A DNA stretch of 64,000 bases from Muribaculaceae bacterium (GTDB lineage: Bacteria > Bacteroidota > Bacteroidia > Bacteroidales > Muribaculaceae), in contig JAFLTP010000001.1 in NCBI GenBank assembly GCA_022510405.1, positions 1-64,000 of the forward strand, given 5' to 3'. The notes below the pieces were generated by a model. It was not told where the DNA came from and ran no database searches. It worked only from the letters and a program-made list of their open reading frames with translations. Position numbers and translations under genes: made by a program. How positions within the stretch are numbered: position 1 is the stretch's first letter; each line of letters begins with the position of its first letter. Positions 8,960 through 16,573 of the stretch are shown here, one piece after another.

Positions 8960-9110
8960 TTTGGATTGGTGTAAAATCCGAGGTATAAAAAGTTTGGGAT
9001 TGGTGTAATTTTTGTATTATAAAAATGTTTGGATTGGTGTAAATTTACTATTGCAAAAATCCTTGGATTGGTGTAAATTTGCATATATGAAAATGTTTGG
9101 ATTGGTGTAA
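8960..9110 (+). repeat. Five spaced copies of TTTGGATTGGTGTAA
   Basis: Copies of the 15-bp core start at about 8960, 8993 (one extra G), 9028, 9062 (first base C) and 9096, which is a 33-35 bp period. The intervening ~19 bp differ in sequence but are AT-rich. The array fills the gap between padR and the ATPase gene, and a sixth copy lies just after the ATPase stop (10501). It is too short in both repeat and spacer to be a standard CRISPR array, and no cas genes are near. Confidence 0.9.
9051..9081 (+). promoter_or_regulatory. Predicted promoter of the ATPase gene inside the repeat array
   Basis: A perfect -7 box TAAATTTG (9074-9081) overlaps the end of the fourth repeat copy, and a TTGC lies 19 bp upstream (9051-9054). 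The predicted start is near 9088, about 55 bp before the ATG, leaving the fifth repeat copy in the leader. Similar TAAA/TAAT tracts follow other copies, so each repeat may carry part of a promoter-like signal. Confidence 0.5.
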
Positions 9111-9141
9111 ATATATTGTATTATATTGTAATTCAGTTTAT

Positions 9142-10494
9142 ATGAAAAGAAAGATTTATAAAGAATTATTGGAATGGAAAACTAAGCGTTCGGGAGAGGA
9201 GGCATTATTGATAGATGGAGCCCGTAGGGTTGGCAAAAGTTGGATTGTCGAAGAATTTGGTAAAAAGGAATATAAAAGTTTTATAAAAATTGATTTCAGT
9301 CAGGATGTCGACGGTATTAAACAAATATGCGATAATTATATATCGAATCCCGACCAATTTTTCAAAAGATTGGAACTATGGTCAGGAAAGTCTTTATACG
9401 ATAGAAATTCATTGATAATATTTGATGAGGTGCAGGATTATCCCCGTGCCAGGGAAGCGATAAAATGGTTGGTGGCCGATGGGCGCTATGATTTTATTGA
9501 GACGGGTTCTTTGATGAGTATCCGTAAAAACACCCAGGATATCAATATACCGAGCGAAGAATACCATATAAACATGTATCCTATGGATTTCGAAGAGTTT
9601 ATGTGGGCAGTGGGTGAAGATATGTTGATGGATTTCATTAAGGAATGTTATGACAACTTAAAACCGTTGGAGGCTTCTTTCCATAGAAAGGCTATGGATT
9701 TGTTGCGTACTTATCTTGTGGTGGGTGGTATGCCTCAGTCTGTTTTAAAGTATATCTCCACAGAGAATTTTGAACAGGTGGACCATGAAAAACGAAGAAT
9801 ACTTCAACTTTATCGTGATGACATTTATAAATATGCTGGTGCTCATGTTGACAAGGTGATTCAGATTTGGGATTCAATCCCATCGCAATTGCAAAAACAT
9901 GAAAATAGATTTCATATCGGTGATGTGAAGAAAGGAGCCAGGACGCGTGAATATAAGTCAGCATTCGTTTGGCTGGAAGAGGCTATGACCATAAATGTCT
10001 GTTATGGAGCCACCGAACCCAGTGTGGGTCTTAAACTCTCTCGTGATGATGCCAAGTATAAATTATATTTAGGTGATACCGGGTTATTGATTTCCCACAC
10101 TTTTGATGCTGCTACTATTAAAAAAGAAGAACTATACAGAAAATTGATTCTGAATAAACTGGAGATTAATGCAGGTATGCTGGTAGAGAATCTGGTTGCT
10201 CAATTATTGCGTAGTGCGGGTCATGAATTATACTTTTTTTTCTCTTATTCGAAAACGGATTCCCAAGATACAATGGAGGTGGATTTTCTTATACGTAAAC
10301 CGATTATAACGAGCAGGCATAATATATGTCCCATAGAAGTTAAATCCTCTAAAAATGACGCCTATTCTTCCCTGATGAAATTTAAAGATAAATTTGCAAA
10401 TAATATCGACCGGAGTATAGTGCTTTCTGCTTCCGATGTCAAAAAGGATAACGGAATCTGGTTTTTGCCCTTATATATGGCCGGTTTGCTTTAA
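9142..10494 (+). CDS. AAA ATPase with DUF4143-type C-terminal domain
   Basis: About 450 residues of the AAA_14/DUF4143 family, common in several copies in Bacteroidales genomes. N-terminal P-loop GARRVGKSW (about 26-34), Walker B SLIIFDEVQDYPRA, sensor region FIETGSLMSI. Residues ~185-340 form a helical middle region, and the C-terminal part carries a nuclease-like signature (LVENLVAQLLRSAGHEL, then MEVDFLIRK and CPIEVKSS, resembling a PD-(D/E)xK core D-x(n)-E-x-K). I chose the ATG at 9142 over an earlier one because the earlier 15 codons read through the last repeat copy. Function of this family is not established; a link to mobile or selfish behaviour is suspected from its patchy copy number. 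Confidence 0.85.
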   Translation: MKRKIYKELLEWKTKRSGEEALLIDGARRVGKSWIVEEFGKKEYKSFIKIDFSQDVDGIKQICDNYISNPDQFFKRLELWSGKSLYDRNSLIIFDEVQDYPRAREAIKWLVADGRYDFIETGSLMSIRKNTQDINIPSEEYHINMYPMDFEEFMWAVGEDMLMDFIKECYDNLKPLEASFHRKAMDLLRTYLVVGGMPQSVLKYISTENFEQVDHEKRRILQLYRDDIYKYAGAHVDKVIQIWDSIPSQLQKHENRFHIGDVKKGARTREYKSAFVWLEEAMTINVCYGATEPSVGLKLSRDDAKYKLYLGDTGLLISHTFDAATIKKEELYRKLILNKLEINAGMLVENLVAQLLRSAGHELYFFFSYSKTDSQDTMEVDFLIRKPIITSRHNICPIEVKSSKNDAYSSLMKFKDKFANNIDRSIVLSASDVKKDNGIWFLPLYMAGLL

Positions 10495-10500
10495 AAAAAA

Positions 10501-10514
10501 TTGGATTGGTGTAA
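10501..10514 (+). repeat. Sixth copy of the ATPase-associated repeat
   Basis: TTGGATTGGTGTAA lies 6 bp after the TAA of the ATPase gene, in the 41-bp gap to the convergent small secreted protein gene. With the upstream array, the ATPase gene is bracketed by the same repeat in the same orientation. Confidence 0.85.
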
Positions 10515-10535
10515 TCTGTTTATATGACCATTAGA

Positions 10536-10826
10536 TTATTTTAAATATTGAATCTGAACCGAGCCACCGGTTGATGTGAATTGTAAATTTGTGCCTGAAT
10601 AATTTTTCGGAAAAGCCACACAGATATCTCCTGTTCCTTCCCAGATTTCAGTATTACCATTTGTCCCTTTACAAGTAAGGCTACCATTAAACCAAACCTG
10701 TACGGAACCTATGGATCGTGAATTAGACGGACAATTCCCTCTAAATGAAGCTGACCCATAAGTCCAGTCAGCAAATGCCATAAAACTGATTGTTACGGTA
10801 AATAAAAAAGCTGCAAATTTCTTCAT
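10536..10826 (-). CDS. Small secreted protein, unknown function
   Basis: 96 residues: a clear Sec signal peptide (MKKFAAFLFTVTISFMAFA, cleavage before DWTYG) and a mature part of ~77 residues that is Gly/Ser/Thr-rich with two cysteines (RGNC, LTCKG) and a third in GDICVAF. It looks like a small beta-rich extracytoplasmic domain. I do not recognise the family. It is the last gene of the minus-strand island, 20 bp after a putative lipoprotein gene. Confidence 0.65.
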   Translation of the reverse strand: MKKFAAFLFTVTISFMAFADWTYGSASFRGNCPSNSRSIGSVQVWFNGSLTCKGTNGNTEIWEGTGDICVAFPKNYSGTNLQFTSTGGSVQIQYLK

Positions 10827-10846
10827 AAATACTTTTGTTTACAATG

Positions 10847-11323
10847 CTATTGTTTATAATATAATGTACCCGGGTCTCTAACATCAAAAATATAAATTGA
10901 TCGATAGGTTTGAGTTATGATCCAAGTTGTTTCACCATAAGGAGTATTGAAAGAAAATACTGCATACGGGAAACCGTCAGAATTCTTCCCAAATTCTTCC
11001 ACGCTTATCGCTCCACCAATACCAGTTCCATTTACAGAAACATTAGAAGCTGAACTGCCAAATGAAATAGAATTACCGGAATCATCCCTAAAAGTTTGGT
11101 GAGACAATTCCACTTTTACATCAGAAGGTGAATTAAATCTTAATAATGAATCATTTTTACTATTTGTCTTTTCTTTTTCAATTATAAGATCACTATTATT
11201 ATCAATATTATGATAATTATCTGATTTACCACAAGAATTGAAATTTACAATACATCCTATCCAAACAAATATTTGAATACAGATGTTTAAAATAACATTA
11301 TCATGAAAAAACTTTTTAAACAT
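10847..11323 (-). CDS. Putative lipoprotein, unknown function
   Basis: 158 residues. The N-terminus has a hydrophobic stretch and an FNSC lipobox-like site at about residue 31, followed by a polar region rich in Asn and Asp. The C-terminal ~80 residues contain FGSSASNVSVNGTGIG and GFPYAVFSFNTPYGETTWIITQ, suggesting a beta-rich domain. No known family recognised. It lies between the zinc-ribbon protein gene (101-bp AT-rich gap) and the small secreted protein gene. The N-terminus is unusually long for a lipoprotein signal, so the start or export mode is uncertain. Confidence 0.6.
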   Translation of the reverse strand: MFKKFFHDNVILNICIQIFVWIGCIVNFNSCGKSDNYHNIDNNSDLIIEKEKTNSKNDSLLRFNSPSDVKVELSHQTFRDDSGNSISFGSSASNVSVNGTGIGGAISVEEFGKNSDGFPYAVFSFNTPYGETTWIITQTYRSIYIFDVRDPGTLYYKQ

Positions 11324-11424
11324 ATAAAACTATTTATTATAATAATTATTGAATTATATTTTTTCAAATGGTAAAAATCAATTGAAATTTTTCAGTATAA
11401 ATTAATTCATTTATTAAATATTTT

Positions 11425-12750
11425 TTAATAATATTCAATAACTCTTATTATTTCTCCATTTTTATCAGGATGCAAAAGAGAATTAGAACTAAATTTCCAT
11501 GTACAATATATCCAATTTTCTTTTTCATCAAACTTAAAATTATAATATTGAATATCATTTGAATAATCTATTATTTCACCATTATAATATTCTAATTCGT
11601 TAAAAATAAAACTGGAAATAACATTATTATTGTATGAAAAATGACCAGATATAATTCCAACTCCATTAACTTTAGATAATTGATTTCTATTCCATTCATA
11701 TTCTATAATATCACCTTCGTCATTTTCAGTATATTGTCTTTCTATTTTAATAATTTGATTAAGATGGTTTCTACTTATAGAAATAATTGGAATTCCATTA
11801 ACATTAACAGATGTATAATTATCCCAATAACCATTCTTATTAAATTGTATAACTCCATTTAAAAGATAATCACCTCCAACTCCCACATTACAACTATATT
11901 TCTTTACTTTCCCATGGAGATTGAAGAAATCAAGATCTGGACTTGTAAATGATTTTTTCAATTCTTCTTCCTTAAGTGCATTAATTTTGTTAAATATTTC
12001 TTTATCTGTTAGGTTATTATAATCTATTCCTGATTTTCTTAATAAATTTAAGCCTTCTTCTGGGAAGTTGAATAAACCTTTTGAGTATGCAACGATATAA
12101 TTATCATCCTTTTCTTGAGTGAATATTAACTTCACTGTTGGAGATAGTCTAACCTCATATACACCATCTGTAATTGTGATCACGTCTATTTGTTTTGAAT
12201 CAAATGGCATTGTTATCAATAAAGAATCTCCATAAAAATCAGGATAATAATTTTTAATTGAATTGTTATTGCCATAAGAAAGTAAATCAACGAAATTCTT
12301 TGCAAAATTTTTAGCTTCAATTTCGGGTTTAGATTTTAGATAGGGAGAAATAAAAGGTACCGACTCAATATAATAATGATAACTAACTATTCCTCCTGCA
12401 ATAATAATTACAGCTGCAATAATACCTAATATTATTCCTAATTTACTTTTCTTTGGCTCATCATAGACAGGAAGAATCAAATTCCCATCCTCGTCATATT
12501 GATTCAGTGGAGTTCCAGGTTCTTCCTCAAGGTTGGGTATCCTTGTAGAAGGACTATTCTCTTGAATCGAATCTTGGAAACTTAAAGATTCGGATTTTGT
12601 TTCAGTCGGTTTTTCAATCTTTACTTCATCTTTTTTAGTTTCTGTAACACCAGCTTCTTCAACAATTACCGGTTGCTTTAGAGGATTCCCACACCGGCTA
12701 CAAAATTTATAATTATCAGGGTTCTTTTGACCACACTTCGTACAAAACAT
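11425..12750 (-). CDS. Zinc-ribbon membrane protein with extracytoplasmic domain
   Basis: 441 residues. The N-terminus is a double-CxxC zinc ribbon (C3, C6, C17, C20), followed by an acidic, low-complexity linker (about 28-100) with Glu/Lys/Thr, one TM helix (LGIILGIIAAVIIIAGGIVSYHYY, about 103-126), then ~310 residues outside. The outer part includes an NTF2/DUF-like region (FAKNFVDLLSYGNNNS) and a C-terminal YD-like repeat area (IQFNKNGYWDNYTSV, EYEWNRNQLSKV). The gene starts 14 bp after a strong hairpin. No function known; zinc ribbon plus TM is a recurring architecture in this island. Confidence 0.75.
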   Translation of the reverse strand: MFCTKCGQKNPDNYKFCSRCGNPLKQPVIVEEAGVTETKKDEVKIEKPTETKSESLSFQDSIQENSPSTRIPNLEEEPGTPLNQYDEDGNLILPVYDEPKKSKLGIILGIIAAVIIIAGGIVSYHYYIESVPFISPYLKSKPEIEAKNFAKNFVDLLSYGNNNSIKNYYPDFYGDSLLITMPFDSKQIDVITITDGVYEVRLSPTVKLIFTQEKDDNYIVAYSKGLFNFPEEGLNLLRKSGIDYNNLTDKEIFNKINALKEEELKKSFTSPDLDFFNLHGKVKKYSCNVGVGGDYLLNGVIQFNKNGYWDNYTSVNVNGIPIISISRNHLNQIIKIERQYTENDEGDIIEYEWNRNQLSKVNGVGIISGHFSYNNNVISSFIFNELEYYNGEIIDYSNDIQYYNFKFDEKENWIYCTWKFSSNSLLHPDKNGEIIRVIEYY

Positions 12751-12763
12751 AATTGTAAATTTT

Positions 12764-12812
12764 AAAAATAGAGCCCTTTCTGTATAGTTATATGATAACT
12801 TAAAAGGGCTCT
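12764..12812 (-). terminator. Terminator or attenuator hairpin between two zinc-ribbon genes
   Basis: On the minus strand AGAGCCCTTT and AAAGGGCTCT (10-bp perfect arms) enclose a loop that itself contains AGTTAT/ATAACT arms, and TTTTT follows. It lies after the stop of the 12844-13332 gene but only about 14 bp before the ATG of the next gene, so it could act as an attenuator for that gene as well as a terminator. Confidence 0.75.
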
Positions 12813-12843
12813 AAACGAAATTTTATTTACCTTTCTATATGAC

Positions 12844-13332
12844 TTAATCTTCTTTTTTATCATCAGGAATTAAAAGGCTTACAATAATTGTAATAAGATA
12901 AAAAGCAACATATCCTAAAACACATATTGCCGCTCCCCAAAAAAAGAAGTTATATATGCCTGACTGATTTTCTGCTTTATATACCACATCTGAGAATAGA
13001 CTAAATATCCAATTTGGTATAATAAATAACCCGTGCCAAATTGCGTCTAAAAAACCATACTCCTCATATGGGTCAATATCACAAAGGAACCTAGGTGATA
13101 ATATGATATATACAAAAATTCCGGCACATATAATCCAGAAAAATGAATTTGAAGACTTTGTGGTACTTATAGGGGATGGTGACTCATTGTCATCTTGACT
13201 ATCTTTATCGGTATTATCCATATTGCTTAATTTTGAAGACTCAGTTATCGAAGACTCAACCTTGGTGCCACATTCTTTACAAAACTTGGCACTATCATTA
13301 AGCTTGTTACCACACTTTGGACAAAACTTCAT
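12844..13332 (-). CDS. Zinc-ribbon membrane protein
   Basis: 162 residues: an N-terminal zinc ribbon (C4, C7, C18, C21), a Ser/Asp/Asn-rich linker (about 25-60), then hydrophobic segments at about 64-82 (FFWIICAGIFVYIIL), 95-115 and 130-155, giving two or three TM helices. It ends in the hydrophilic tail PDDKKED. No enzyme motif. It sits 12 bp after the truncated zinc-ribbon ORF and is followed by a terminator-like hairpin. A role as a membrane component of the island's system is inferred from context only. Confidence 0.7.
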   Translation of the reverse strand: MKFCPKCGNKLNDSAKFCKECGTKVESSITESSKLSNMDNTDKDSQDDNESPSPISTTKSSNSFFWIICAGIFVYIILSPRFLCDIDPYEEYGFLDAIWHGLFIIPNWIFSLFSDVVYKAENQSGIYNFFFWGAAICVLGYVAFYLITIIVSLLIPDDKKED

Positions 13333-13344
13333 TTTTAAGATTTC

Positions 13345-13680
13345 CTAAAATATTATACCCAATAAGAAGCTTACACCGAAACCAATCAATCCCCATGTAA
13401 GACAACTTTTAGCATATACAGGTTCTTTGTCCTTTTTGACAAAGTAAAAAATAATACCTACAATCGGAACTATGAAACAAAGGATTTTCATCCAAACTTC
13501 AGCGTCCTGATAGGATGCTTCTTGTTGGAAATTTTGTTGGAAAGCAGGATCTACATATCCAGTCTGACCATATGGTTGTTGCTGATACTGTCCATATCCT
13601 TGAGGATTGGAATAAGATTGTTGGGATGGTCCCATACTCAATTGGTTGGAACCACAATTTGGGCAGAATTGAGCACCGTT
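13345..13680 (-). pseudogene. 5'-truncated zinc-ribbon membrane protein
   Basis: The open frame begins directly after the TAG stop of the upstream gene, in the same frame, with NGAQFCPNCGSNQ. That is only the second half of a zinc ribbon (one CxxC instead of two). A Gln/Tyr/Pro/Gly-rich linker follows (SQQSYSNPQGYGQ, YQQQPYGQTGY), then two TM helices (AEVWMKILCFIVPIVGIIFYF and a C-terminal one ending LLGIIF). There is no ATG before the CxxC; a TTG at 13641 or ATG at 13635 could give a ~98-residue protein without a complete ribbon. Either it is a deletion remnant fused to the neighbour's stop, or it is translated by reinitiation or stop readthrough. Confidence 0.6.
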
Positions 13681-14379
13681 CTATTGTTGTTTTACAAGAT
13701 AGTTTGAATTCTTATAGAATAATTTTACACTTTGTTTTATTCTATACCAAAACCATAAATATGTTAATTCACAAAAAATAGTCCTTGTAATAGTTAAATC
13801 GCGGTAAAAAGTCAGAATAAACAGACAAAAGGATATTATCATTAAAACTTTTCCATCCCAGTTAAATTCTACTTTATTAAGACACAAATAACCAATTATA
13901 CCAATTGAAATATATGAAAATTGGAAGATAATTTTAACAATTAAATCAGGTTCATAAAAATCACCATATGAGAGTGTGCCAATCAACTCAATGAACAAAC
14001 CTAAACTCCAAATTAAGGGTGTAATATATAATAGTGCAGAATTGAAACCGCTTTTATATAAAACCCTAATAAAATGCATAAATAAAAAAAGGAAAGATGC
14101 ATCAATTAAAATTGCTAAAAAGGGTAAAGAGATTAAATCTCTCAATTCTAAAGTAATATTCATAAGAACACCATTAAAATTAAAAATATCACCCCAATAA
14201 AAGAAATAAACCAGTAATAATACAAAGCATAAAATAATAGAAAATCTAAAGGTATTAATTCCGCAATATCGTTCACAGAATCTAATAACATTTTGTTTTA
14301 TTGGATTTAATACTTTTCTTGAACTATAGTTATCCGGCTGATTCGAGTATGGATTATTAGAGTCAATCATAATTAACAT
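13681..14379 (-). CDS. Polytopic membrane protein, unknown function
   Basis: 232 residues with a polar N-terminus (DSNNPYSNQPDNYSS) and about six hydrophobic segments (for example FSIILCFVLLLVYFFYW, FLAILIDASFLFLFMHFI, LIWSLGLFIELIGTL, FQFSYISIGIIGYLCL and MIISFCLFILTFY). No recognised motif. Its TAG stop abuts the truncated zinc-ribbon frame. The C-terminal end FYKNSNYLVKQQ could once have been the first knuckle of the adjoining zinc ribbon (positions of missing Cys), but this is speculative. Confidence 0.6.
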   Translation of the reverse strand: MLIMIDSNNPYSNQPDNYSSRKVLNPIKQNVIRFCERYCGINTFRFSIILCFVLLLVYFFYWGDIFNFNGVLMNITLELRDLISLPFLAILIDASFLFLFMHFIRVLYKSGFNSALLYITPLIWSLGLFIELIGTLSYGDFYEPDLIVKIIFQFSYISIGIIGYLCLNKVEFNWDGKVLMIISFCLFILTFYRDLTITRTIFCELTYLWFWYRIKQSVKLFYKNSNYLVKQQ

Positions 14380-14684
14380 TTTAATTAGAGTGTAATTAAT
14401 AAATTTTGCTATCTTAGTTATATTATCTTAGATTTAAATATTTTTCTATATTAATTAAGTTTCTCAAGTTGATTAAACTATTATTATTCAAACTCTTCTG
14501 TGTTGTGAAAGAAGGTTCCATTTACCATTTATCCCCAGCGGTGAACATCATCGATGTTTCTTGAAAGGGGTTTTCTTTTTTAAGTTTCTCCGAAACTTTA
14601 TTTTTATAATAACTCAACATGCGAAACATCAAACCATATTATTAATTCTTAAATATATAATTAATTTCAGAATAAAATTTCTGT
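14380..14684. other. 305-bp intergenic region with two small hairpins
   Basis: AT-rich gap with no convincing ORF. It contains AACATC/GATGTT (14544-14558) and AAGTTTC/GAAACTT with a 3-base loop (14582-14598). The second is T-rich on both sides when read on the plus strand and A-rich on the minus strand, so it would work as a plus-strand terminator, although no plus-strand gene is near. No TAnnTTTG promoter box was found for the 13681-14379 gene. Confidence 0.5.
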
Positions 14685-15176
14685 TTATCTAAGAGCATCC
14701 ATCATATCACCAATTACATGATTAACAATATCAGAATAAAGTTTAAACATTTCCCCGGCTAACTTCATTTGTTTTTTATGTTGAGAGTAATTTAATTCCC
14801 CTTCACTATCAGCCTCATCAAGACTTCTTTTAACTGGATCATATTTCTTTTTTATTGCATCAGCTAATTCACGTGCTTCCTTATCTTTTAATTTTCCTGC
14901 AAAATATCTATTTTTTAATTGTTTCAGTTCTTTTATCCCTTGATCTAAACATTTCAACATTGCATCATAATCATCACTTTGTGCTATTTCAGTGATGCGT
15001 TCATCTCTTATTTCAATACTAATCGAGTGATCTTCATCCCGATTAGATTTAGAATTTCTGTATTCACTTCTATGACTTTCCTTAGCTCTTGCATGAGAAG
15101 ATCTGTGCCTGCAACTTGTGCAGACACAGATTATAACTATGGAAAGACAAATGAGAAGCCTATAGTATCTTTTCAA
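14685..15176 (-). CDS. Lipoprotein, unknown function
   Basis: 163 residues: a type II signal sequence with lipobox CTSC (lipidated Cys at residue 22), a basic/polar stretch rich in His, Arg and Ser (RHRSSHARAKESHRSEYRN), and then an all-helical region (about 60-160: DDYDAMLKCLDQGIKELKQL, GKLKDKEARELADAIKKKYD, YSQHKKQMKLAGEMFKLYSD). Likely anchored in the outer or inner membrane facing the periplasm. It lies 24 bp after the TM2-domain gene in the island operon. The Ser/Arg/His-rich start is similar in style to that of the vWA lipoprotein. Confidence 0.7.
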   Translation of the reverse strand: MKRYYRLLICLSIVIICVCTSCRHRSSHARAKESHRSEYRNSKSNRDEDHSISIEIRDERITEIAQSDDYDAMLKCLDQGIKELKQLKNRYFAGKLKDKEARELADAIKKKYDPVKRSLDEADSEGELNYSQHKKQMKLAGEMFKLYSDIVNHVIGDMMDALR

Positions 15177-15200
15177 GTCTTTTAGTTTTTCAATAAATTA

Positions 15201-15773
15201 TTAGGCGACATGATCACGATGGAAATCCGCATCGGATTTAGTCAAATAAATTATACCTTCTATCAAACCTAAAATTCCCGGAATATACGTCCAACAAAAC
15301 ACCAAGTATAAAACCCCCATGCCTGTTTTACCAAGATAGAACTTATGGGCACCTAAAGCTCCTAAAAAGATCGCTAACAATCCAGCAGTTGTTTTACTTT
15401 TAGGATAATATGCAGGTTCATTTCCATTTGTATAATAATGCTGATGAACAGTCTGTTGAACAGGTTGATTTTTCTGATGCTGCATTTCTTTTTCACGAAT
15501 TTCAAGCTCTTTCGCTTTCAAAGCTAATTCAGCCTTTTTTAATTCATGATCCATATTTGGAGATGAATGGGTTACTTCCTGAGGTTGGGCATATTGCACA
15601 TTAGAGGAAGTTGGGTTTCTTTTAATTGTTAAATCATCTTGCCCTCCATGTTCAATTGTGGCTGTGACCGTTGCACCACAGCGTGGACAAAAAGATTGAC
15701 CTATCTCTCCTGTTTTATACTGGGACTCATCTATCGAAACAATAGAGTTACAATCAGGACATTTTACATTCAT
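15201..15773 (-). CDS. Zinc-ribbon TM2-domain protein
   Basis: 190 residues. The N-terminal zinc ribbon (C5, C8, C29, C32) resembles MJ0042/zinc_ribbon_5 types. A coiled-coil linker follows (HELKKAELALKAKELEIREKEMQHQ, about 75-105), then a C-terminal TM2 domain (about 125-185): KTTAGLLAIFLGALGAHKFYLG, the Gly-rich loop, YIPGILGLIEGIIYL. TM2 proteins are small two-helix membrane proteins found near many envelope systems. The gene lies 8 bp before the coiled-coil membrane protein's stop and is in the same operon as the actin/tubulin-like pair. Confidence 0.8.
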   Translation of the reverse strand: MNVKCPDCNSIVSIDESQYKTGEIGQSFCPRCGATVTATIEHGGQDDLTIKRNPTSSNVQYAQPQEVTHSSPNMDHELKKAELALKAKELEIREKEMQHQKNQPVQQTVHQHYYTNGNEPAYYPKSKTTAGLLAIFLGALGAHKFYLGKTGMGVLYLVFCWTYIPGILGLIEGIIYLTKSDADFHRDHVA

Positions 15774-15781
15774 AACTTTCT

Positions 15782-16564
15782 TTATATTAAATTTATTTGT
15801 ACTTTATTTTCAATAATCCAATCGTTACCTTCTCTTTTTACTATTCCTGGTTTTATAGTCACTGCTTTCGTGGGGCTAGAACTGGGATTCCCGACGATTA
15901 TACAAGCACTTTCAATATAATCTGTTACAGAACGCAATGCAACCGACAAAGCCTCTTTTCTATCAGAAAAAGAAAATTCCACCGCTCCTTTTCCATTATC
16001 ATTTATTGAGTAAATAGATTGACCTGGTGTAAAGGAAGATCTTCCTCCTGAAAATTTGTTACCTCTTGGTGGACCGAAATATATCACTCGGTTGATTCCA
16101 GACTCTTTTTTTGTTTCAGTGTCTACTTCTTTAGATTCAACCGGCTGCTTTTTGTTCTCAGAAATAGAAGAATAAGTATTTTCTATGATAGGCGAAATTT
16201 TATTAATATTTGAAGATAATTTGGTTTTAAGTTCATCTATAGTAGTTTGCAATTCTGAAATTTTTAATTCTAATTTTTTAAATTCAGAATTATTTTTATT
16301 CAGCGTAGCTTCATTTGACTTTTTTAAGTCATTTTTAAATGAATTCTTTAAAACTGATAATTCTTTCTTTAAATTTTCAGTTTTAATAATCACAAAGACT
16401 GCTACTATACATGCAACAGCAGCGAGAGCGATGCCTATAATAGGCCCCGCAGTCCAAAAGCCATTGTCACTTGAAACTTGTTCCACTTCTTTTATGGGAG
16501 CAGTCTCCTGAGCAATGATAGCTATTGGAAATAATAGAAAAAAGATACTAGATATTGTTTTCAT
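15782..16564 (-). CDS. Coiled-coil membrane protein, unknown function
   Basis: 260 residues: signal peptide (MKTISSIFFLLFPIAIIAQ), a TM helix (TAGPIIGIALAAVACIVAVFVIIK, about 38-61), a long coiled coil (about 63-125, with KKELSVLKNSF and KKLELKISELQTTIDELKTKL), then a C-terminal domain of ~110 residues containing VIYFGPPRGNKF, FTPGQSIYSI and NDWIIENKVQINL. The signal peptide plus TM places the N-terminus outside and the coiled coil inside. That would put the coiled coil in the cytoplasm, where it could contact the actin/tubulin-like proteins encoded next to it. The gene is 9 bp downstream of the actin-like gene. Confidence 0.7.
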   Translation of the reverse strand: MKTISSIFFLLFPIAIIAQETAPIKEVEQVSSDNGFWTAGPIIGIALAAVACIVAVFVIIKTENLKKELSVLKNSFKNDLKKSNEATLNKNNSEFKKLELKISELQTTIDELKTKLSSNINKISPIIENTYSSISENKKQPVESKEVDTETKKESGINRVIYFGPPRGNKFSGGRSSFTPGQSIYSINDNGKGAVEFSFSDRKEALSVALRSVTDYIESACIIVGNPSSSPTKAVTIKPGIVKREGNDWIIENKVQINLI

Positions 16565-16573
16565 AATAAAATA

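Noticed and set aside
8791..9084. 98-codon N-terminal extension of PadR
   Set aside because: It reads through the heptamer repeats and across the predicted promoter and operator; the PadR fold starts right after the ATG at 8790.
8960..9110. CRISPR-like array (regular repeats with variable spacers)
   Set aside because: The repeat core is only 15 bp with about 19-bp AT-rich gaps, copies vary by indels, there is a promoter box inside, and no cas gene is near.
14521..14600. Possible riboswitch in the gap before the 13681-14379 gene
   Set aside because: Only two short hairpins are visible, with no conserved core or T-run on the coding strand; too little to call.
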